DNA of 64,000 nt. It comes from a virus. Positions 53,673-62,629 of the stretch are shown here, in pieces. The stretch's first letter is position 1. Every line of letters starts with the position of its first letter. Made by a program: the position numbers and the translations under genes. Under the pieces are notes generated by a model. The model was not told the DNA's origin and did no database searches. It saw only the letters and a list, made by a program, of their open reading frames with translations. Location of the stretch: positions 20,150 through 84,149 of the IMG/VR virus record IMGVR_UViG_3300032331_002448; one strand, 5' to 3'.

Positions 53673-53936
53673 GTGGTTAGGCCAACGTTAAACACCAAAG
53701 AGCTGATGGATGACCTTGCCTGGAGCATCCACGAATACTTGATGAAGGAGGCAACTCCGTTTAATGGTGGCCACCTGGTCCTTATCCCTATTACTGCCCT
53801 AGTTAAAAAATTTGAACGGAATCACCGTACAATTGCTAGGCGGTTAGCTGCTTTGAAAGATGAAGGGATGCTTATTCCTTTGATCAAGAAAGATTTTGTT
53901 ACCTTGTATTGGATTAAAGATCAGGATGAAGACTGA
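53673..53936 (+). CDS. winged-helix-like protein, 87 aa (GTG start)
   Basis: GTG start. LVLIPITALVKKFERNHRTI followed by ARRLAALKDEGMLIPL and a closing strand VTLYWIKDQ fits a winged-helix DNA-binding fold. Possible regulator of nearby genes. Overlaps the next start by 1 nt. Confidence 0.68.
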   Translation: MVRPTLNTKELMDDLAWSIHEYLMKEATPFNGGHLVLIPITALVKKFERNHRTIARRLAALKDEGMLIPLIKKDFVTLYWIKDQDED

Positions 53937-54259
53937 TGCCTACCAATGAACCTAACCAACCAAACCAGTTAAATGATCTGGTTTGGTTGTTTTCTTCTTT
54001 AACAGATAACGGTAAGTCCTTGCGGGCGTTTCTTAATCATCCGCAAGAACTAGGCGTTTGCATTTTAACTGCTGGGTTGCTGGCTAACAGCAGGCTTCAT
54101 TTGGATCCTGATGATGCAATCAAGGTTTCCTTTGAAGTTTATTCCAAAGTGCAGACGCACGTTGCTCGTCATCAATCATTGGCTTTTGCTGCCAACGTCG
54201 ATAATTGTTTCAGGCAGGAGCACCCTGAAGTGGAGCAAGGTGAAGTCGAAGGAGACTGA
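53936..54259 (+). CDS. helical unknown protein, 107 aa
   Basis: Begins MPTNEPNQPNQLNDLVWLFS; helical, ending acidic (HPEVEQGEVEGD). Its 3' 50 nt lie opposite the end of speD. Function unknown. Confidence 0.66.
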   Translation: MPTNEPNQPNQLNDLVWLFSSLTDNGKSLRAFLNHPQELGVCILTAGLLANSRLHLDPDDAIKVSFEVYSKVQTHVARHQSLAFAANVDNCFRQEHPEVEQGEVEGD

Positions 54260-54620
54260 CGTAATCTCGATCAAACGTACGCAGCTGTACGCGTTTTGCT
54301 CCTACAGCTTCCTTTAAGGTTTCGATTGCTTGCTCTGGGTTGGTTCGTGTGCCACAGGTAAAGGCATCAACGGTGGCATAGCCTAGCTCAGGCCAGGTGT
54401 GGATTGAGATGTGAGACTCAGCCAGTAGGGCAAAGGCAGTGATGCCCTGGGGCTCAAAAGAGTGACTGACAATGTTTAGAAGTTTGGCGTTGGCTTTGAT
54501 AGCAGCTTCTTCTAGTGCGGTGCAGATATCGCTTTTACTGTTTAGGATGGCAGCGTCGGCTTCGTAAAATTCTCCGAGACAGTGGCGACCCACTGGATTT
54601 GTTTGATGCACTGCCGACAT
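54210..54620 (-). CDS. speD: S-adenosylmethionine decarboxylase proenzyme, 136 aa
   Basis: LLAESHISIHTWPELGYATV (about residues 65-84) contains the Glu-Ser-His self-cleavage site whose Ser becomes the pyruvoyl group, and DAFTCG follows. It starts at MSAVHQTNP (ATG 54620). The enzyme makes decarboxylated SAM for spermidine synthesis; speD is a known auxiliary gene of cyanophages. Minus strand within a plus-strand area, overlapping the 107-aa gene tail to tail, so it has its own transcript. Confidence 0.92.
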   Translation of the reverse strand: MSAVHQTNPVGRHCLGEFYEADAAILNSKSDICTALEEAAIKANAKLLNIVSHSFEPQGITAFALLAESHISIHTWPELGYATVDAFTCGTRTNPEQAIETLKEAVGAKRVQLRTFDRDYVSLLRLHLAPLQGAPA

Positions 54621-54710
54621 ACGCACTTTGTTTTTATTGTAAGTCCGTACCCCTACACGGGCTTGCTTTTGACGTAAAAGTTGCTAAACTCATTCATTGG
54701 CCGTTGATCT

Positions 54711-55637
54711 ATGACCCCCGTTACTCTGGATGTTACGGCTGAAGTGCTTGAAAAGCTATACGAAAGCAAGATTTACCCTACGTACTCTAAGAGTGCATCG
54801 TACACTCAGTTTTTGGAGTACCGCAGCGACGGCGACACACGGTTAACAATTAATGGAAGTCGCCATTACAAAACTCCCTACGGTGCTTTGCCTTCGGTAA
54901 CGACAATTCTGTCTGCTACCAGTGGAAACAAAGCGGCATTAGAACGCTGGGCAAAGAAAAACCCAGGAGGTAGGGAAGCTGCGGCTGCTCGTGGTACCAA
55001 GGTTCACTCTTTAATGGAAGAGTACCTTTTAGGTATCAACAAAGACCCTCAAATTGATGATGAAGAAATTGCCCAGTTCTGGGAAGGACTACCTGAAAAA
55101 CTTGACAAGCTTGATAACGTCATTTGGGCAGAAAATCCGGCCAACCCTTCAGATTTCAGCTGGACAATGGGAGGAGATGGAATTTCCCGTGTTTGGCATC
55201 CAGGTGTACATGAAACGGAAACCTGGGGGTGGGCTGGAGCACCTGATATTGTTGCTGAATATCAAGGGCAAACTGTTCTTGGAGACCTCAAAACCAGCAA
55301 CGGTCTTTACTTCAGCAAGTGGCCAGGGCCTGAAACACCGCGAGATCAGTATGGAATGAAGCGTGCTGGCTTCATGAAATATCAGAAGTGTCAAATGCAA
55401 ATGGCAGCTTATGCTTTAGCTTTGGAGCATACTGTTGGCATTGTTCCCAAGATCTTGATGATCTTTGTTGCTACCAAAGAACGCCCTCAGGTGTTTGCAG
55501 TGCAGGGTTCCACGATTGAAAAGTACAAGAACAAGTGGCTGGAAGCTGTTAACAAGTATTACTCTGAGATTTTACCGTCTCAAAATAAGACCGAGTTGGA
55601 TATGGAAGTCATTGATGGGGACCGAGAGCAAGCCTGA
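54711..55637 (+). CDS. PD-(D/E)XK exonuclease (RecB/Cas4-like), 308 aa
   Basis: AARGTKVHSLMEEYL (about 92-106) supplies the early His/Glu helix; GAPDIVAEYQGQTVLGDLKT (about 180-199) gives D...DxK; QKCQMQMAAYALAL (about 222-235) is the QxxxY motif of RecB-type nucleases. Likely a phage replication or recombination exonuclease. It lies upstream of the primase-helicase. Confidence 0.85.
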   Translation: MTPVTLDVTAEVLEKLYESKIYPTYSKSASYTQFLEYRSDGDTRLTINGSRHYKTPYGALPSVTTILSATSGNKAALERWAKKNPGGREAAAARGTKVHSLMEEYLLGINKDPQIDDEEIAQFWEGLPEKLDKLDNVIWAENPANPSDFSWTMGGDGISRVWHPGVHETETWGWAGAPDIVAEYQGQTVLGDLKTSNGLYFSKWPGPETPRDQYGMKRAGFMKYQKCQMQMAAYALALEHTVGIVPKILMIFVATKERPQVFAVQGSTIEKYKNKWLEAVNKYYSEILPSQNKTELDMEVIDGDREQA

Positions 55638-55686
55638 GTCAGGCAAGCGTGTGTCCAGTACATTGAGATGATCGCTGGCGGGCAGT

Positions 55687-55702
55687 GTCTGTGATTACAG
55701 AC
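55687..55702 (+). promoter_or_regulatory. perfect palindrome ahead of the primase-helicase gene
   Basis: GTCTGT-GATT-ACAGAC, followed at once by TAAACT, a -10-like hexamer. Form and position parallel the palindrome ATGCAG-ATTA-CTGCAT at 22867-22882. Operator candidate. Confidence 0.45.
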
Positions 55703-55750
55703 TAAACTGAGAACAAGACCTGTCTGTCCTCTCACTCAAAGTAACAGATT

Positions 55751-58324
55751 GTGACAACTGCAACTCCAGATTTTGACGGCTCATCAAGTGCTCTTCTGCC
55801 AGGGCAGATTAATCTGGATTTGATTCCTGCTGATTTTCCTCTTACTGCATTACGCGATAAAAAAGCATATCTTCCTAACTGGCCCAACAGTCCCCTAACT
55901 CTTACAGAAATTAAGAAAGAGTTAGATTCTGGCCGGGCAACAGGTGTTGGTTTGATCTGCGGTCAGTTCAGCAATGAACTAGCGTTGATTATGGTTGATG
56001 TGGATGGCAAAGATGCTATTCCAGAAATTGAAGCGTTGGGCGGCGGTTCTATTGATGAAATTTTTCCTCCAACACTTGCAATTAGCAGCGGTAAAGAAGG
56101 GCGGTTTCGTTTATTGTTTAGGGTTCCTACCAGCAGAATCCAAGAGATTCCAGATAAAGCAACCTTACGGGTTGATAGTGCGCCATGGGAGATTCTTTGG
56201 CGGTCTCGTCAAGGTGCAATCATGGGATCTCATCCTGAGACTCCTGGTTATTTCACATTAGCTGGCCAGGGATTTGAGCACGTTAAAAAGTTGCCTGAAA
56301 TGCCTGAGTGGCTTTACAAAGCAATTGATAAAGCGTACCCAAACAATAAGTATCGGCGGCGCTCAAGCAACGAAATTACTGGTCACGTAACTCAAAACAT
56401 TACTCTTGCTTACGAAGAGGGTACTACATACCACAAAGAAGAAATTATTGCAGAAGCTCTGACTTACCTGCAACATATTGATCTTGCTAGAGCTGATGAT
56501 TATCACCAGTGGGTGACCATTGGCATGGCCCTGCATCAAATTGACAATGACCTTCTAGAGATTTGGACTGAGTGGTCAGAAGAGTCTGATGCTTATCAAG
56601 AAGGTTGTTGCGATGTTAAATGGGAAAGTTTTGAGCGCCTGCCAGGGGGACATTCACCTGAAGGTGGGCGTGGATTGCATACGTTGCGTGCAATTGCCAA
56701 AGAAGATGGTTACATTGAAGTCAGTGGGATTACTGTGCCAACACAAGAGGAGTTTGAGCGCCAGCTGGAAGAAGGTATTTATGACGATGTAATGCAGGAA
56801 GGTGACAGCAGTTACTGGAATCAAGTCACAAAGCTTGTTTCTTTAATTGATGAAGGTGGTGGCAACAATAAATCAGAAAAAAATGGTAAGCATCGCAATC
56901 CACCTGCTTCTGTCATTGCTGATTACCTATTTGATCGGTATCGCAGCAACCACTGGCGGTACGATCCACGGTTTGAAACTTGGTTGCAGTACGCAAAAGA
57001 ACGTGGTATCTGGTTGCGGCAGCCATACCGTGAACATTTCCTTCATGATGTTCAATTCTCACTGCATACCTTGCAGTTGCCTGGAGGATACACCTCAAAG
57101 CTGGTGTCAGATGTTGCCAACCTTCTTCGGCATGGTCTTATCTGCGATGAATGGGATGAGTATCCGTCCCGTTTAGCTTTCTCTAATGGTGTATTGGAGT
57201 TGGATACGGGTGAATTTCTTGAGCACTCACCAGAAAACTACATTACTTGGGGGATCAATTTTGATTACATCCCCAGTGCTGAGCCAGGTCCTATCACAGA
57301 TTGGTTGTACAGGACGCAGTACAACGATGATGCCAGGGTTCAAGTGCTGCGGGCATGGCTCCGTGCTTGTTTAGTTGGTAAAGGTCATGAGCTGCAGCGT
57401 TTTCTTGAATTGATTGGCCCTGGTGGTCGAGGCAAGTCCACCTTTGCCAACCTTTGTTGTGCTTTGGTTGGCTTAGGGAATTACGCCAGCACAACACTGA
57501 ACCAGCTGGAGCAAAGCAGGTTTGAGGTTGCTTCCATTAAAGGAAAACGGCTGACGCTGATCAATGACTCAGAACGTTATGGTGGTTCTGCTCAGATCTT
57601 TAAAGCGTTAACAGGTGGTGATAACCTGCGCTATGAAGAAAAGATGAAGAATATTGGTGAACCGTTTGTGTACACCGGAATGGTTATGGTGGTTGCTAAT
57701 GAACCAATTCAAACAACGGACAACACCAGTGGTCTTGGTCGTCGGCGCTTAACGGTTGAGTTTAATCGACGGCTGTATGACAAGAACAGTGACGCTAAGG
57801 ACATGATTAAGATTGATAATGGGGTTATTAGTGGTGTCTGGCGTAATTATTTACCTGGTTTAGTGAATTGGGTATTGCAGATGAGTGAGCTAGATATGCG
57901 CCGTTATCTTCTTGACACTCAAGAGCTTGTGCCAGCACTTAAGAAAGTCAGGAATACCATCCTGTTAAACAGTAACAACTTGATTGAATGGCTGCAATCT
58001 GAAGTTGTTGCTGATACAGATCATGTTTCTGCTGTAGGTAAGAAGATTCCTGCTAGTAAGGACACGCCAGAGCGGTACTGCAATAGCAACAGCCACCTGT
58101 ATCCCAGCTACTGCGCATACTGTGAAGACACTGGATCAAAGCCAGTGGGTCAAAAACGGTTTATTGCTTTGCTTCTTGATTGCTGCCGTAACCAGTTAGA
58201 GCTATCTAACGTGTTTGCATTCAGCAAAAACGGTCGTCCTTTTGTTAAAGGTCTAGCCGTGCGTAATAGTGATCAGAAGTTTAAGAATTACGCTACTATT
58301 CTTCCTGAAAAAGAAGAGAGTTAA
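55751..58324 (+). CDS. primase-helicase (PrimPol, PriCT_2 and D5-type ATPase), 857 aa (GTG start)
   Basis: N-terminal PrimPol domain: IMVDVDGKD (about 78-86, metal Asp pair), GRFRLLFR. PriCT_2-like part at about 225-310 (YLQHIDLARADDYHQWVTIG, WSEESDAYQEGC). C-terminal superfamily 3 ATPase: GPGGRGKST (Walker A, about 557-565), RLTLINDSER (Walker B), MVMVVANEP (motif C). It primes and unwinds at the fork, replacing a T7 gp4-like enzyme. GTG start with weak ribosome site. Confidence 0.9.
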   Translation: MTTATPDFDGSSSALLPGQINLDLIPADFPLTALRDKKAYLPNWPNSPLTLTEIKKELDSGRATGVGLICGQFSNELALIMVDVDGKDAIPEIEALGGGSIDEIFPPTLAISSGKEGRFRLLFRVPTSRIQEIPDKATLRVDSAPWEILWRSRQGAIMGSHPETPGYFTLAGQGFEHVKKLPEMPEWLYKAIDKAYPNNKYRRRSSNEITGHVTQNITLAYEEGTTYHKEEIIAEALTYLQHIDLARADDYHQWVTIGMALHQIDNDLLEIWTEWSEESDAYQEGCCDVKWESFERLPGGHSPEGGRGLHTLRAIAKEDGYIEVSGITVPTQEEFERQLEEGIYDDVMQEGDSSYWNQVTKLVSLIDEGGGNNKSEKNGKHRNPPASVIADYLFDRYRSNHWRYDPRFETWLQYAKERGIWLRQPYREHFLHDVQFSLHTLQLPGGYTSKLVSDVANLLRHGLICDEWDEYPSRLAFSNGVLELDTGEFLEHSPENYITWGINFDYIPSAEPGPITDWLYRTQYNDDARVQVLRAWLRACLVGKGHELQRFLELIGPGGRGKSTFANLCCALVGLGNYASTTLNQLEQSRFEVASIKGKRLTLINDSERYGGSAQIFKALTGGDNLRYEEKMKNIGEPFVYTGMVMVVANEPIQTTDNTSGLGRRRLTVEFNRRLYDKNSDAKDMIKIDNGVISGVWRNYLPGLVNWVLQMSELDMRRYLLDTQELVPALKKVRNTILLNSNNLIEWLQSEVVADTDHVSAVGKKIPASKDTPERYCNSNSHLYPSYCAYCEDTGSKPVGQKRFIALLLDCCRNQLELSNVFAFSKNGRPFVKGLAVRNSDQKFKNYATILPEKEES

Positions 58325-58344
58325 GATCAACTCTTAACTATAGA

Positions 58345-59304
58345 TCACTCGTAAGTAATGTTGATGGTGCCAGCATCAAAGGTGTCAGAAGGAGTTCCTG
58401 TAGCACTGCCAATGACGCGAAGGCGGTCAAGAGTTCCACCTAAAGCAATGCTTCCTGATGTCACACCAGTTGCAGTGCTATCAGACCTGGCAAACACACC
58501 ACTAGCTACCCAGGTATTTCCTGTAAGTAAAGAAAGCGTAAGTGCACCATGGAAAATAGCGGTATTTACGTTGTGCAGGTTGCTTCCAAAACCTGTTGTA
58601 AAGTTCACAGCACCAACAGCACTGTTGCTTCCGGCACCTAAGTAACCACTTGTTACAAAAGAACCTGCACCCAATTGAACTTGCAAGCTATTGGAGCCGT
58701 TTGAGCTTACTCCCGTAAACATTACGGTAATGCGTTTTACCCAGGTTGGAATGCTCGTAAAGTCAATTGATGTACCACTGGTGCTGGCTTGCGCTGTTGC
58801 ACTGACAATCTTGTCGGCAAACTCAGTAGTACCTGCGGTAGCACCGTTCCTAAAAATTTGATAGGCAGTACCGTTGCTAAGCGGTAATGTAATTGTATTG
58901 TTGCCAGAAACTCCAGGAGGCGCAATTGTTGTCGTACCTGATGTTGCTCCTGTAAGAGTTAAAGAGGTAATTGTTCCTAACTTTGATTGGCCAACAGAAC
59001 CATCGGAAGGTGTTCCAATGTTAATGGCTTGGCCAATTGCAATAATGAAACAAGTTAAACCTGAAGCAGGTGCAGTTGTAAAAGTAATCTGGCTGCCGCT
59101 AACTGTATAATCAATGCCAGGATTCTGAGTTACGCCACCAAGGCGGACAAATAAAGCATTGACAGTGCCCGGCGTAAAGTAATTGGTTACGCCGCCAGGT
59201 GGAATGGCAAGTTGGAACGTTGTTGTAACGCCATCAAATCCTGACGTAATGTTATTTAATTTTGTGACAAGCCCTACTGTTGGGCTAGTTCCAAGGTAGG
59301 GCAC
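58345..59304 (-). CDS. tail fibre-type protein, 319 aa
   Basis: Begins MPYLGTSPTVGLVTKLNNIT. The first 90 residues (YFTPGTVNALFVRLGGVTQN, IDYTVSGSQITFTTAPASGL) follow the pattern of T7-like cyanophage fibre N-termini, followed by TLTGATSGTTTIAPPGVSGN repeats-type shaft and a beta-rich tip. Likely host-binding appendage. Confidence 0.75.
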   Translation of the reverse strand: MPYLGTSPTVGLVTKLNNITSGFDGVTTTFQLAIPPGGVTNYFTPGTVNALFVRLGGVTQNPGIDYTVSGSQITFTTAPASGLTCFIIAIGQAINIGTPSDGSVGQSKLGTITSLTLTGATSGTTTIAPPGVSGNNTITLPLSNGTAYQIFRNGATAGTTEFADKIVSATAQASTSGTSIDFTSIPTWVKRITVMFTGVSSNGSNSLQVQLGAGSFVTSGYLGAGSNSAVGAVNFTTGFGSNLHNVNTAIFHGALTLSLLTGNTWVASGVFARSDSTATGVTSGSIALGGTLDRLRVIGSATGTPSDTFDAGTINITYE

Positions 59305-59377
59305 TGTTTACTTCCTTAATCCAATCATTCTAGACTGAGTAACTATTTAGTGGTTGTAATAACTAATAGCACCACTA

Positions 59378-59635
59378 TTAAAGTAGTCCTTCTTGGACTG
59401 GTAAGCTGGCTTGATAAGCTGCAATAACGTTAGATGTCCACAATGCAGCAGCAATTGCTTGCAGCTCAGGGCAATCATCACTTACATCATCACCAGGGAC
59501 ACGGACATGACGATGGTAGGTTTTGCCAACCTCTACACCATCACGTTCAACAATGTCAGCACGGCGGCATTGAAGAATAGAGTAAGGTGGGATAACTTCG
59601 ATCTGATGTTCAGAACGCTCGGTGAACTTAGCCAT
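59378..59635 (-). CDS. small unknown protein, 85 aa
   Basis: Start at MAKFTERSEHQIEVIPPYSI. Beta-rich half followed by helix (CPELQAIAAALWTSNVIAAY). This layout (ExxxIQxRxxxxxxxDGxExGxxxxRxVxxPGDD) is typical of short phage proteins next to tail fibres. Function unknown. Confidence 0.75.
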   Translation of the reverse strand: MAKFTERSEHQIEVIPPYSILQCRRADIVERDGVEVGKTYHRHVRVPGDDVSDDCPELQAIAAALWTSNVIAAYQASLPVQEGLL

Positions 59636-59696
59636 TAGGGTCAACCTCCGGTTGAGACAGGTTTAGGCCGTAGTTTTGAGCCTTTGCGGGCTAATG

Positions 59697-60320
59697 TCAA
59701 ACAAAATAAGTTAAAGAAACGGTAAATGAATAATCGTCTTGAAAATAACCTGCAATATTTTCTGTTCTAATGCCATTATCAAATGTGGCTAGTTTTATAG
59801 TGGCAGTGTTGGGTTGTACGTATCCCATAAGAAGAGTTGCGGTATCCATATAATAAACATAAAATGACGCTGAAGCTTGGTTGCTTGAGCTGTTGTTTGC
59901 AGTAAAAGGAAGGCCTGTTATTTGCAAAGTTCCTGCAGGTGAGCTTGCGACTAAAATATTAAGATAGCCAGTTACTGTAACAACTCTGCCAACTTTTGTG
60001 TATAAAAGTTTATCGTAACCTGAAGTAAGCGTTAGTGAACCACTGCCACAAACCAATGATACAGTTGCAATGCCTTCTTCGTAATCGTCCAGTGTATTTG
60101 CATCAGTACAGGCCACCTGCGTAGCTGGGAACGTGATGCCGTTGGAGACTTGCAGTTTGCCGCCATTAGCCGTGGTGGTTGTTTTACCAATTAAAAGGTC
60201 GCCTGCGCTGGTAATTCGTGCACGTTCTAAACTATTGGTACTAGCTAAAATAACATTGCTGCTAAAAGTAAAACCTGTACTTGCGTCAGCACCTACAAGT
60301 TGTGCAATAGTCTGGCTCAT
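59697..60320 (-). CDS. fibre or collar-type structural protein, 207 aa
   Basis: Begins MSQTIAQLVGADASTGFTFS; SLERARITSAGDLLIGKTTT is the widespread phage-fibre motif (xxRxxItsxGnvgiGt). C-terminal domain beta-rich. Overlaps the 60-aa gene by 4 nt. Likely a fibre tip. Confidence 0.75.
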   Translation of the reverse strand: MSQTIAQLVGADASTGFTFSSNVILASTNSLERARITSAGDLLIGKTTTTANGGKLQVSNGITFPATQVACTDANTLDDYEEGIATVSLVCGSGSLTLTSGYDKLLYTKVGRVVTVTGYLNILVASSPAGTLQITGLPFTANNSSSNQASASFYVYYMDTATLLMGYVQPNTATIKLATFDNGIRTENIAGYFQDDYSFTVSLTYFV

Positions 60321-60499
60321 TTCTTTTCTTGCTTACTATCTATTGTACAAGTGCAAGTTTTACAGGCGTTGCATTTTTTTGCCCAAGTTTTGTCGCCAGG
60401 GATAACTTCTGTTCCATATTCAAAGTCATCATAATCTTGTTGGTTACGCAAGCGTTTTGCTAACTCAGCAGCCCACTTGCGTACAAGGTGTGTAGGCAT
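60317..60499 (-). CDS. small protein with Cys cluster, 60 aa
   Basis: Begins MPTHLVRKWAAELAKRLRNQ. The C-terminus CNACKTCTCTIDSKQEKK has four closely spaced Cys and might bind metal. Coupled to the fibre gene. Function unknown. Confidence 0.65.
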   Translation of the reverse strand: MPTHLVRKWAAELAKRLRNQQDYDDFEYGTEVIPGDKTWAKKCNACKTCTCTIDSKQEKK

Positions 60500-60511
60500 T
60501 GTAAAGAAATG

Positions 60512-61444
60512 TTACTTGAACAGTGCGGAGGGAGCGTTCATCATTGCGTTGGCGTCATAACCAGGGAAGTTATAACTGCCAGGATTCAATGAACCAAGTT
60601 TGAACCTGTTGATAAAATCTTGAGACCGTTGAGCGGCACTAGTTTCTTCAGTACCTTTTTGTGCTTGCATTGCAGTTCCAAACTGTTGCATCCGTTGTTG
60701 CGTTGCAGGATCTGCTGCAGGAGCAAAGCCACCCATTGTTCCTGATGGTTCAAAGTAACGGCCTTCTGCTCGTGCCTTAGCCATTGCTTCATCTGTTACA
60801 TCCTCAGATGTCCTGCCAGGTCCAGATGTTGGCATTCCTTTCCAAAGTTCCTCAATAGAAGGGACACCTCCACGAGCCTGCATCAATGGATTGTAGGTGC
60901 CAACAGCGCCGCCTGGCTTGGCAAGATCAGGGTGGAGTTTGGCCCACAGGTCTCGGCCAGCTTGATCAGCTTGAGTAGCTGCAGCGGGCATAGGACCACT
61001 GCCAGGCTGGAATCCTTTGAGGGCACCAGCAGCAGTTTTTTGTAATGCTTGCCAGTTACCAAGTTGAGCGCGGTACTCATCAGAGATACCATCACTTGCA
61101 CTACCACGTTGAACAATGGTATTGGGGCTAGTAGACGGATAATTCTTAGAAGAAGATTGTTCGGGAAACGTATTGCTATCTGTTGATCGAGTTTCAGGGA
61201 GACGTGTAGGAAGTCCTGGCCTTAAAATTTGCCCAGGAAATCTATTGCGATCTGTTGATTGAGTTTTAGAACGACGTGGTGGTGGCGATGGCATAGCATC
61301 CTTTAACCACATTCCTGGTCCCGTAAAAGGATTTGTGTAAAGCGGATTTGCAAACCGAGGATCAAATAAACTTGCTGCACCTGCAATACTATTTGCTGTT
61401 GCAATTCCAAGTTCAGCCCAAGGAATGCCAATTTCTTCAGCCAT
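60512..61444 (-). CDS. unknown virion-region protein, 310 aa
   Basis: Start at MAEEIGIPWAELGIATANSI. N-terminal Ala/Ile segment (WAELGIATANSIAGAASLFD), then a Pro/Arg/Ser-rich linker with STDRNRFPGQ and STDSNTFPEQ repeats, and a Gly/Pro/Gln-rich C-terminus (MMNAPSALFK end). Virion protein of low complexity. Confidence 0.64.
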   Translation of the reverse strand: MAEEIGIPWAELGIATANSIAGAASLFDPRFANPLYTNPFTGPGMWLKDAMPSPPPRRSKTQSTDRNRFPGQILRPGLPTRLPETRSTDSNTFPEQSSSKNYPSTSPNTIVQRGSASDGISDEYRAQLGNWQALQKTAAGALKGFQPGSGPMPAAATQADQAGRDLWAKLHPDLAKPGGAVGTYNPLMQARGGVPSIEELWKGMPTSGPGRTSEDVTDEAMAKARAEGRYFEPSGTMGGFAPAADPATQQRMQQFGTAMQAQKGTEETSAAQRSQDFINRFKLGSLNPGSYNFPGYDANAMMNAPSALFK

Positions 61445-61500
61445 TTTTACTAACAACAGTTCCTTTATCTACAATAGTAACACCGGCAAATAAATCTGTT

Positions 61501-61698
61501 ATGGACGTTATACAGACCTTTCCAAACGGTACAACAATTGAATTTGGTGACGATTCTCATGGCCACCATGTACACCGGATCTGCAATCCTGGAGGTTCTA
61601 TTTGCAAATACGCAGAACCTTACCACTGCGCATTAACTTATGCCGACTATTTTGAGGAGTATTACATGCCAGGAGGAGAGAAAACTGCAGAGAGTTAA
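61501..61698 (+). CDS. His/Cys-containing small protein, 65 aa
   Basis: Begins MDVIQTFPNGTTIEFGDDSH. DDSHGHHVHRICNPGGSICK then EPYHCALTYADYF has four His and three Cys, which could hold a metal. Function unknown. Confidence 0.66.
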   Translation: MDVIQTFPNGTTIEFGDDSHGHHVHRICNPGGSICKYAEPYHCALTYADYFEEYYMPGGEKTAES

Positions 61699-61786
61699 TT
61701 AGAAGTTTTTAGGGGTGCAGATGAGTCTTGAATGAGACTGATTGAGATCCCTTGGTGTGGCTGGAGTTTGAGTACAGGAATTTTTT

Positions 61787-61817
61787 GCAGCTTAAAATTC
61801 TCAAAAATTCGAGCTGC
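61787..61817. repeat. hairpin GCAGCT/AGCTGC
   Basis: GCAGCT (61787-61792) pairs with AGCTGC (61812-61817), with an inner AAATT stem. Directly left of the long inverted repeat. Confidence 0.6.
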
Positions 61818-61826
61818 TATTTACCC

Positions 61827-61912
61827 CCTATAGAGGAAATAGGGATAGTAACTGCCTGTCAAATACATTTGTACTGTTGCACGCAGTCACTATCCCTACT
61901 TCTTTCTATAGG
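61827..61912. repeat. long inverted repeat, arms of 29-30 nt
   Basis: Arms 61827-61855 and 61883-61912 share CCTATAGA, TAGGGATAGT and ACTGC in inverted order, with a small asymmetric mismatch near the middle; loop 27 nt with its own ATTTG/CAAAT stem. Too long for an ordinary terminator and lacking a T-run. Confidence 0.8.
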
Positions 61913-62035
61913 AATAAAATAAAAGAGCGATTTTTTCCGAAAACTGTTGTGTCCAAGATTCCCCCTGGCGCAAATACCCATAAAGACTGGTGGTTGCGGT
62001 AGACTGTCCCAGTAGTCCCCTAACAGGCAAGGGCT

Positions 62036-62629
62036 TTGGATTTTTTGAGCTTCTACCAGCTGGAGGGTTTAGGGAACACTGACGCTGCTGTGGTCGCCAG
62101 TGTCTTCAAAATGTTCCTTAAAAACTTAGGATTTGGTTACTGCTGGTCTGTTAAAGACCTAAACCATGCAGCTTTCAAGCACTTCACCACTTCTTCTCCC
62201 GTCTGCACGCGCTACAAAGGCCGTGACGCTCGCCTGCTCTTCCTGGCGCTAGTAGACCAGTTCCCGCCACTGCAGACCGTACAGGTGCCAGGAGGCGGCA
62301 CTGTTGTTGTCCGTGAAGGCGCTGCGGTTGAAGGACCACAGGGGGTTGTGTTTGCGCCTAAAAGCAACACGGTGTTGGTCCGCAAATCTGTTTGCCGTTC
62401 ACGGCATTGCCTTAACCCTTCTCACTATTACTTTGGTACTGCAACTGATGTTGCTTTAGAGCGCAACCAAAAGAAAGGGAGTAAGCTAACAACAAAATTA
62501 ATGGATGAGATTAAAAATCTTCATCAACAAGACAATAAAAAATGGAGCTATAGTGCATTAGCTAAGCAGTATCAACTTCCTTATTACACTGTTCGCCGTC
62601 TTTGCGTAGGAGCTACTTACAATGCCTGA
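62036..62629 (+). CDS. HNH-like protein with C-terminal HTH, 197 aa (TTG start)
   Basis: No ATG lies upstream in frame; TTG at 62036 (or the next TTG, three codons on) is taken as start. CRSRHCLNPSHYYFGTATDV (about residues 120-139) follows the CxxxxCxNPxHxxxGTxxDN pattern of HNH_3-like zinc modules; residues 155-197 hold a homing-type HTH (YSALAKQYQLPYYTVRRLCV). Overlaps a second HNH-like gene. Either a homing enzyme or a regulator derived from one. Confidence 0.68.
   Translation: MDFLSFYQLEGLGNTDAAVVASVFKMFLKNLGFGYCWSVKDLNHAAFKHFTTSSPVCTRYKGRDARLLFLALVDQFPPLQTVQVPGGGTVVVREGAAVEGPQGVVFAPKSNTVLVRKSVCRSRHCLNPSHYYFGTATDVALERNQKKGSKLTTKLMDEIKNLHQQDNKKWSYSALAKQYQLPYYTVRRLCVGATYNA

Larger units (their letters stand above)
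61699..62035 (+). other. non-coding region with inverted repeats
   Basis: 337 nt without a credible gene. Holds a GCAGCT/AGCTGC hairpin (61787-61817), a long near-perfect inverted repeat (61827-61912) and a G/C-rich segment leading to the HNH-like gene. Candidate regulatory or replication site. Confidence 0.55.
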
